This document shows positions 57,621-64,000 of a stretch of 64,000 bases of DNA, in pieces. Within the stretch, counting starts at the first letter, position 1; every line of letters begins with the position of its first letter. The DNA comes from Diphasiastrum complanatum. Its lineage: Eukaryota > Streptophyta > Lycopodiopsida > Lycopodiales > Lycopodiaceae. The stretch is taken from assembly GCA_029204225.1 (NCBI GenBank), contig CM055094.1, forward strand, positions 71,729,884-71,793,883. Reading direction: 5' to 3'. The position numbers and the translations under genes are program-made. Under the pieces are notes generated by a model. It saw only the letters and a program-made list of their open reading frames with translations. It had not been told where the DNA came from and searched no databases.

Positions 57621-58292
57621 TTTCCGTGTAATGGCTCGAGGCCTATTCCAACGATTTGGGATCTGAGCAACTAGTTGAAGGCAGTTGAAGGCAGCTGCGA
57701 TCGTGGATGCATGCTGACATGCAACCGTCAGAATGGCCGGCCAGCATTAGCAGTATCGGGAGCTATGCCCATATCGTGTATATCTGTACTCCGGATTCTG
57801 GAGTCCGAAGAATTGCTTCTTCAGTAATAGCCGAATCTGTGTAATAAACGCAGAAGATTGCGTACATCACATTGTGAGTATAAGTGTGTGCTATCCCGTG
57901 TCACTAAGGTGTAGAATTGCCAGTTGCATGGTGCCTTCCTAATGCAGCTGTGTTAGTCCGGTTTTGTCTGAAGACTTATTATTGTGATATTGTACTTATA
58001 ATAAGATAGCACGCTTTTGCATATTATCCTTATAATAAGAAATTAGCTGGCTTTTGCTAAGGCGGTTGGTGATCTCACTTGTCACTTGGTGCTCAATCGC
58101 GCCAGCTCTAATTAAGGCAGATGGTCAAAAACAATGTGCTGAGAGTAGTTCTTTCGAGTATATATCTCAGTCAGTGGTCGGGAAACCTCTTTGGAGTCAT
58201 ACTATAAATAGCCTCGTGAATCCTACAATAGTTAAAAAATTGTCTAAAGAATCCTATTAAAACAAATTGTCTAAGGCAAAACTGTGAAAAAA
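57621..58292. other. No gene recognised
   Basis: Mixed-composition DNA. TTATAATAAGA and GCTTTTGC recur about 35 bp apart near 57995-58050. No coding motif. Confidence 0.4.
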
Positions 58293-60467
58293 TTTAGCTT
58301 GTAAAGGGCAAGGATGAAGTGTATGTTGTCTTTATCAAGTTCAAGAATGCAAGGGAGAACCAATTTTCCACAAAGATCAAGTGCTTGCGAACTGACAATG
58401 GTGGTGTGTGCCAATTTCTTGTGCAATAGGTGGCCGAGTGCTATTTTGGATGGAAAGACACCTTTTAAGATGCTATTCAAGAGGAGTCCGAGTGTCAACT
58501 TTCTAAGAACCTTTGGATGCACGTGCTATGTCAACATTACTCTTGATGATAGGACCAAGGAGGATCCATCTTCAAGAAGAGGTATTTTTGTTATTTTTGT
58601 TGGATGTAGTGAGGTGAGTAAAGCCTACAAGGTTTACATTCCTTCTACTAACAAAGTGATTGTTGGTAGAGATGTCATTTTTGATGAGGGGAACATTCGA
58701 AAAGTGTCGAGTCAAGCATGATTGATGCTAGTTTGGATGGATCTAACATTCTTGATGTTGATGAGAAGGATCCTACTTTGAATGGTGATGATGATGGACC
58801 TTCATCAAGTCAAAAGCCAAGGAGAACATCAAGAGAAAGACAAGTACCTTCAAGGCTCACATATGATCAAAAGAGTAAGCAAGCAATTTTTGGAAATTAT
58901 GTTGCTTTCCTAACCTCTTTGGATGAGCCTACAACTGTAGATCAAGCAAGGAAAGAAGAGGAGTGGATCCAAGCAGTGGATCTTGAGTATCAAACTCTTA
59001 TGAAGAATGGAACATGGAGATTGGTGGAGTTGCCTAAGGACAAGAAAGCTATTGGATGCAAATGTTTCTTCATGGTGAAGACGAACCAATATGAATCTAT
59101 CAACAAGTACAAGACAAGGCTAGTGGCAAAAGGATATGCAGAATAACAACAGATTGACTATGATGAGACCTTTTCACCCGTGGCAAAGATGGTAAGCATT
59201 CAAGTCATCATTTCACTTGCTACACTTTATGGATGGGATCTATGGCAAATGGACATTTCAAATGCATTCTTGAATGGTGATCTTGAGGAGGAAGTGTACA
59301 TGAAGCAGCCTGAGAGCTACATTTCATCAACAAAGCCAAAGCATGTGTGTCTTCTACAAAAGAGTTTGTATGGCCTTAAGGGTATGCTAAGCTTAACACT
59401 TTTTTACTCTCTCAAGGCTTTGTTATGAGTGAGTATGATCATTCACTTTATTATAGGTTTGCTGGAAATGATGTTACCATCTTGCTAATCTATGTGGATG
59501 ATATCATCTTGAGTGGCAGAGATAATCAAGATGTGGAGGATATCAAGAATGCTCTTAAGAAGGAGTTTGAGGTGCATGATCTTGGTAATTTGCATTACAT
59601 TTTGGGAATAGAAGTCATTAGATCTTTCCAATCTACTTTCATTTGTCAAGATAAGTATGCTAATTCTATTCTAGAAAGATTTCATATGGTAGATGCAAAA
59701 GCTATTGATACACCTATGGAGTCTCATGTAAAGCTAACTATAAGAGGTAATGAAAGATCCTTCGAGGACATTACTCTCTATAGGAAGCTAGTTGGTTCAC
59801 TCATCTATCTAGCCATTACTAGACCAAATATAAGGTATTGTGTTGGAATATTGATTCAATTCATGCAAGCTCCTAGTGAAGAGCATTGGAAGCTAGGAAA
59901 GTGAGTTTTGAGGTACATAATTGGAACTAGAGATTTTGGCATTTTGTATTAGCAATCATCACCTATCTTTTTGGATTTTCAAATTTGAACTATGCTGGAG
60001 ATGTAATGGATAGGAAATCCATTAGTGCTCATTGTATTTTCATAGGTGATGGAGCTATATCATGGATGTCGAAGAAACAAGCCACTATCTCATTGTCATC
60101 TAGTGAGGCCGAGTACAAAGCTCTTACACATTGCACAAAGGAGATGGTATGGATCAAGAGGATGATCAAGGATCTTCACTTACTGGATTTTTCAGAGAGC
60201 TCAATCATTTTTTGTGACAATCAATCAGCCCAAATATTGGCATCCAATCCTATTTTTCATGCTAGGAGCAAGCATATTGAGATACAATATCACTTTGTGA
60301 GGGAGCAAGTCATTGCAAAGGAGGTGGAGCTTCAACATGTGTCTTCAAGGGAATGTGTAACTGATATCTTCACCAAAGCATTGGGAAAGGACTTGTTCAT
60401 GAAGCATAGGTCTTCACTTGGAGTACTATCAAAGTCTATGCTAAAACTAGTTGAAGAGGGAGTGTGA
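58293..60467 (+). pseudogene. Copia pol remnant (integrase end, RT, RNase H), 5'-truncated
   Basis: Starts inside the integrase core (KDEV, then CLRTDNGG). An internal deletion of about 190 bp removes the catalytic Glu region and joins NGG to CANFLCNRWPS. The linker SSSQKPRRTSRERQVPSRLT follows. RT starts EEEWIQAVDLEYQTLMKNGT, has a TAA after AKGYAE (about 59145), loses about 17 nt in the QAPRSW motif near 59385, and keeps YVDDIILSG. RNase H has a stop near 59903 and a damaged first Asp region, but keeps SSSEAEYKAL, CDNQSAQ and SKHIEIQYHF. The final TGA (60465-60467) is inside the LTR, as in copia 1, its closest relative here. Confidence 0.92.
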
Positions 60468-61080
60468 AAGATTCAACTAGTTTCATCATAATTGCTATAT
60501 TTCTATATTTGGCATATTGAGGCCAAAACTTGTTTTAGACTTAGAATTTGACTTATCAAAGTTCATTATTCTGAATGTCATTTGAATCAGCACATTTTGA
60601 AAGTGTGGGAAAGTTAGAATGCGAGTTTGAGTAGATTCAAATTTGAATAATTGGATATATTCAATCTAGACCCAAAAATAGTAGGGTTTGCATTTTGGAG
60701 GGAAGGCCAAGTGGCCAAATAGGGTTTGGACCTACTATAAAATAATGTAACTCGTAGACAGAGTGATCTTCTCTCTTCTCTATCTCATTTCATGCTTATA
60801 CATGGTTCTCTTGGGTTCTACTATCCATTGGTGCACTATCTTGGTGATTGCTTGCAATTCTATGTGTAGAATGATCTATATTTGCTATTTTGGGATCCAC
60901 ACGTGTGAAATACAGTAGCTTGCTAGTTTTGGATGGACAGCAACAATACTTTATCATTTCAATCAAAACAAGTTTTATTAGTGTTTGTATCTCATTTTGT
61001 GTGTAGATGCTGATTCTTCTACATTGGTGAGATTGGTGGTGTATTTCTCTTTCTAACCAAAGATCATTCAAGTGGATTGG
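60463..61080 (+). repeat. 3' LTR of the 58.3-kb copia element, end truncated
   Basis: Starts TGTGAAAGATTCAACTAG after GTTGAAGAGGGAG. TATAAAA at 60736-60742, CACACGTGTG at 60898-60907. It aligns with the solo LTR 35250-35894 until about 61080, after which the sequence differs; the last ~65 bp are missing. Confidence 0.85.
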
Positions 61081-61179
61081 ATCTTAAGAAGATAGAAATA
61101 AAAATGATAAACTTGAAAAAGTATATAAATTTGTAACTTACCAAAATGTAGACAACAAACTTTACATCAACTTATCATT

Positions 61180-62755
61180 TGAGTTCAAAAGAATGTGCCT
61201 ATACTCAGCCGATCTTGACCAAGAGTTGATTGCATTTGAAAAGTCCAATGAATCTAGGTCATTGCTTCCCTCAATGGAAATACAGGCATCCGTGGATTCA
61301 ATCTTATTTCTTTTTCTATCTTTGATTAGATTGAGTCTGCTAAAGCCTCTTTCACAAGCAGCCGAATCGGTACACTACTGCATAAGCGCGATGCAAATCA
61401 ATGTGTACAATCCTTTATATTTCTCATGCAACTGCTGATTTGAGCCAATGATGGCTGATGTATCACAAAAAATTGGCCAATACATTCAGTTGTGGCTTGA
61501 ATTTTGAATGTTTTATATTCCCGAATCCCGCCTCACCTCTTCAATATTGATGAGTGGAGGAATCACATTTATAGCCGCATCAACTTTTGAAATCCCATAA
61601 AAATCACAAAAGGATTTGATTTTTTGATAACCATAATTGTTCATTTCTCCCATGCATCTTGGTATGGTGGTAGGAGATAGTGCCTTGAAAGAACTCAAAT
61701 GGCCTTTATCTTCGAACTGATTTGACAAACTCTCAACTATAGCACGAGAAAAGGACTTTTGGAAGTCAATTGTTTCTTCTAAGTCATCACCCACAGCAAA
61801 CCTATTGATTTCTATATCATAATACATATTCCCTTGTAGGGAATTTTGTAACCTTCAGATATAACCATTTTCAGGTCCATAATCTGGTAAGATTGCATAC
61901 CCTTTACTATCATATGTTTCAGTATTCAGATTTGTAGGAGGGTCTTCAATAAACTTGTCTTCAATCAAAGCAATTTCATTAGAAACAATTCCTAAGATTG
62001 CTCCAACTTTCACATAGTCTCGTTGAAATAAATGTAGGACGTATATACATTTGAAGTCACATAACCTTTTTAGAAGGTTTTTGCTTGCAGCAGCCTAAAA
62101 CGCCTTCTTCGACTTACTTGTAGATGCCAAGGCTGCTTCCAAATCGTCTTCAACAACATCTTGGGCATCCTCATCGACGAAAATCGTATCTTTTTGCGAA
62201 CTTCATTTTTTTTTGACATTTTGTAAAATTCACTTTTTATAGCATGAATCACAGGTTGTAGAACATCAGATATGCATTTTATCGCAGTTTGACGACTCAA
62301 CCATCTTGTGGCATAAATCCTATTCAACTTCAATATATCACTTGCCATTTCTTCTTGTAACGACCACAAAAGAGATTGAGTCTTGCAACTATTGGCAAAA
62401 AAAGAAATTGTTGCATGAACTAGTGAATCAATAAACTTGGAATACGACAATTTGGAGGCTGAACCTGAACACGCTAAATTGCACCTATGAGCGATGCAAT
62501 GTATACCTAATAGAAAAGGGCATGAAATTATTTAGCCTCGTCACAACTCCCGTGTTTGACCCTATCACGACACTTGCTCCATCAGATCCAACGAGCTTCC
62601 TAATGTCTAGGTTTGACTCACAAAAAACAACCATGATTGCATCATAAATTGCTTCGACATTCTCATTTTCTAAAGAAATAACACAAAAATAAGAAGTTAC
62701 AGGATTGAAGTTCTCAATGTAAGACAAACACATAATCAAGGACTTCTTGTCAGAT
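61180..62755 (-). pseudogene. hAT-like transposase (ZNF862/KIAA1586 type), degenerate
   Basis: Minus-strand pieces are collinear N to C: KSLIMCLSYIENFNPVTSYF, LVGSDGASVVIGSNTGVVTR (62739-62485); FANSCKTQSLLWSLQEEM, RIYATRWLSRQTAIKCISDV (62450-62070); DLEETIDFQKSFSRAIVESL, MNNYGYQKIKSFCDFYGISK (61827-61513); and ADSAACERGFSRLNLIKDRK (about 61380-61320), the hAT C-terminal dimerisation signature. Known hAT-like proteins of this type cut and paste DNA. Here the N-terminus and zinc finger are missing and several stops intervene. Its left side is near the end of the copia LTR at 61080. Confidence 0.75.
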
Positions 62756-62829
62756 GTGAGGAGAAGTGAGGAAAATGCACACGACTATGTGCTTACTATC
62801 AACAAAGAGTTGGACTCTATTGAAGATAC

Positions 62830-62905
62830 CACATTAGGATCTCTCTCTCTCATGTATGAAGCCCGAAGTGCATATGGTGGCTGTGAGGAGGGAGCCGGCC
62901 CTAAT
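62830..62905. repeat. Possible hAT terminal segment, shared with 55030-55103
   Basis: Ends GAGGGAGCCGGCCCTA. On the minus strand TAGGGCCGGCTCCC resembles hAT-type terminal inverted repeats. It lies about 75 bp beyond the readable transposase. No opposite terminus or 8-bp target duplication was found. Confidence 0.4.
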
Positions 62906-64000
62906 CCTTTGTTTTTTTGTAAGATTATTAAACCTCAAAATTTTCCAAAATACCCCACATTTAATCGAATGGTTTTCTTTTTCCCATATCGTGACTAGAT
63001 ACCAAAATGTACCATTGATCATCAGATCTTTCCGGTCCTAGAATATCTTTTCCAAAATTACTGATGTCCCATACCATCAACTTTTCCTTCCAGAAAACCC
63101 TTAATCGCCTCATCTAATATTCTAGACATCCATTGATCATCTAGCTGTCATATAATCCATATAGGATATTATCTCTTGTTCCCAAAAACCACAAATTCAC
63201 ACCTGATCATGTGATTTGAAGAGAAGAATTAACATGGTTCAACATCACATTCTAATCCTTCCAAGTTAGTGATAAGCTTCAAAACCCTACTGATGCATCA
63301 AATATAGGGACAAACTTCTGTCAACTAACAAATTCAATGTGATCCACGTACCAGATTCCACTTCTAACATCACAATTGACATCCAAAACTTTGGATAACT
63401 CAATGGTTACAAAGATATCAGTTATGAACTCAACTAAATGAATTCAATCTAGAAAATTAATATATGGTATTAAGCAATTATCTACAGGGATTACAAAAAT
63501 CGTAACCGTGAAATACATTTTCCATTCAAACTTATTACCACTGATGTCCACTATTCTCCCCCCCTTAGAATCCAGTCCATTGAACATCTTTCAACTAAGG
63601 TACAATGAAGATATAAAGACATTAGTAAATGTTAAAAAATGAATTATTGTAGGAAAAAAGTAAGAGCAGTTTCATTTCTATCCTATACCTGGGTTAATCA
63701 ATTGACATACAAAAATCACCTACTACTCTGAAAAATAGTACTAGGCTAATCTTTTGCATATGATTCACCACATGATTTAACTGAAGATGAAATCCATTTT
63801 TTACTTTTGATCAGTTCCTATTATTTACATTTTTTCCAATATAATTGGACCGTTTTTCTTTTTATTGACTGGTTTGGCATTACTCCATATTCAAACTCAT
63901 AATACAAAATAACATAAATGAAAATCCTACCAATAGGATTTCAATAACTCTTAAACTATATCCAAACAAGATTTTACTGCTCAAATTAAGAGTTTTGTCA
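62906..64000. other. No gene recognised
   Basis: AT-rich DNA without long frames or retroelement motifs, up to the right edge. Confidence 0.4.

Overview
This window looks like heterochromatin-like intergenic DNA from a large-genome seed plant. It is AT-rich, I found no complete host gene, and nearly all recognisable sequence is transposon-derived: Ty1/copia and Ty3/gypsy elements at many stages of decay, a hAT-like DNA transposon, a possible tRNA-derived SINE and a Penelope-like (PLE) reverse transcriptase relic. Copia priming sites complementary to initiator tRNA-Met (TGGTATCAGAGC) and the germin-like pseudogene fit a land plant. The PLE relic points, more weakly, to a conifer, because Dryad-type PLEs have been described from conifers.

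Layout. 1-1.4 kb is an inverted copy of a gypsy tail that recurs at 46.0-47.8 kb. 2.97-3.30 kb is a germin-like pseudogene. 4,082-9,943 is an intact, very young copia element (1,316-aa polyprotein, near-identical LTRs, 5-bp target duplication), inserted beside the TATA box of a gypsy LTR whose tRNA-Asp-type primer site is at 10,414. 12.8-13.57 kb and 17.15-17.45 kb are the two halves of a PLE reverse transcriptase, split by an internally deleted copia element (13,567-17,148). 18.09-18.30 kb holds a cluster of perfect hairpins. 20-24.9 kb holds dispersed repeats, a copia gag with a SINE-like insertion, and a possible host exon.

25,062-34,001 is a minus-strand copia element (E1) whose gag/leader/5' LTR and 535 bp of outer flank are tandemly duplicated. 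The second copy was later broken by another copia fragment. Both leaders carry an 84-bp minisatellite. 35.2-42.3 kb is a nest: an old copia LTR and leader (G), with a solo LTR inside the leader and a 5.96-kb minus-strand copia element (F) inside the LTR. 43.4-47.8 kb is a deleted gypsy element, and 48.0-48.7 kb is a gypsy RNase H/integrase fragment on the minus strand. 48.7-51.1 kb is a copia fragment. 52.4-57.0 kb mixes gypsy pol fragments with an unidentified intron-containing gene remnant and a 400-bp GACGTC-rich island. 58.3-61.1 kb is the 3' half of a copia element with its LTR, and 61.2-62.8 kb is a decayed hAT-like transposase.

How it fits together. Only the 5345-9295 polyprotein looks able to encode working protein, and it could in principle act in trans on relatives that share its LTR ends and polypurine tract. 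All other coding stretches are pseudogenes. Target-site duplications seen directly for copia 1, copia 2, E1, F, the solo LTR and the SINE-like insertion give a relative order of events. Family assignments rest on motif reading by eye, without database searches.
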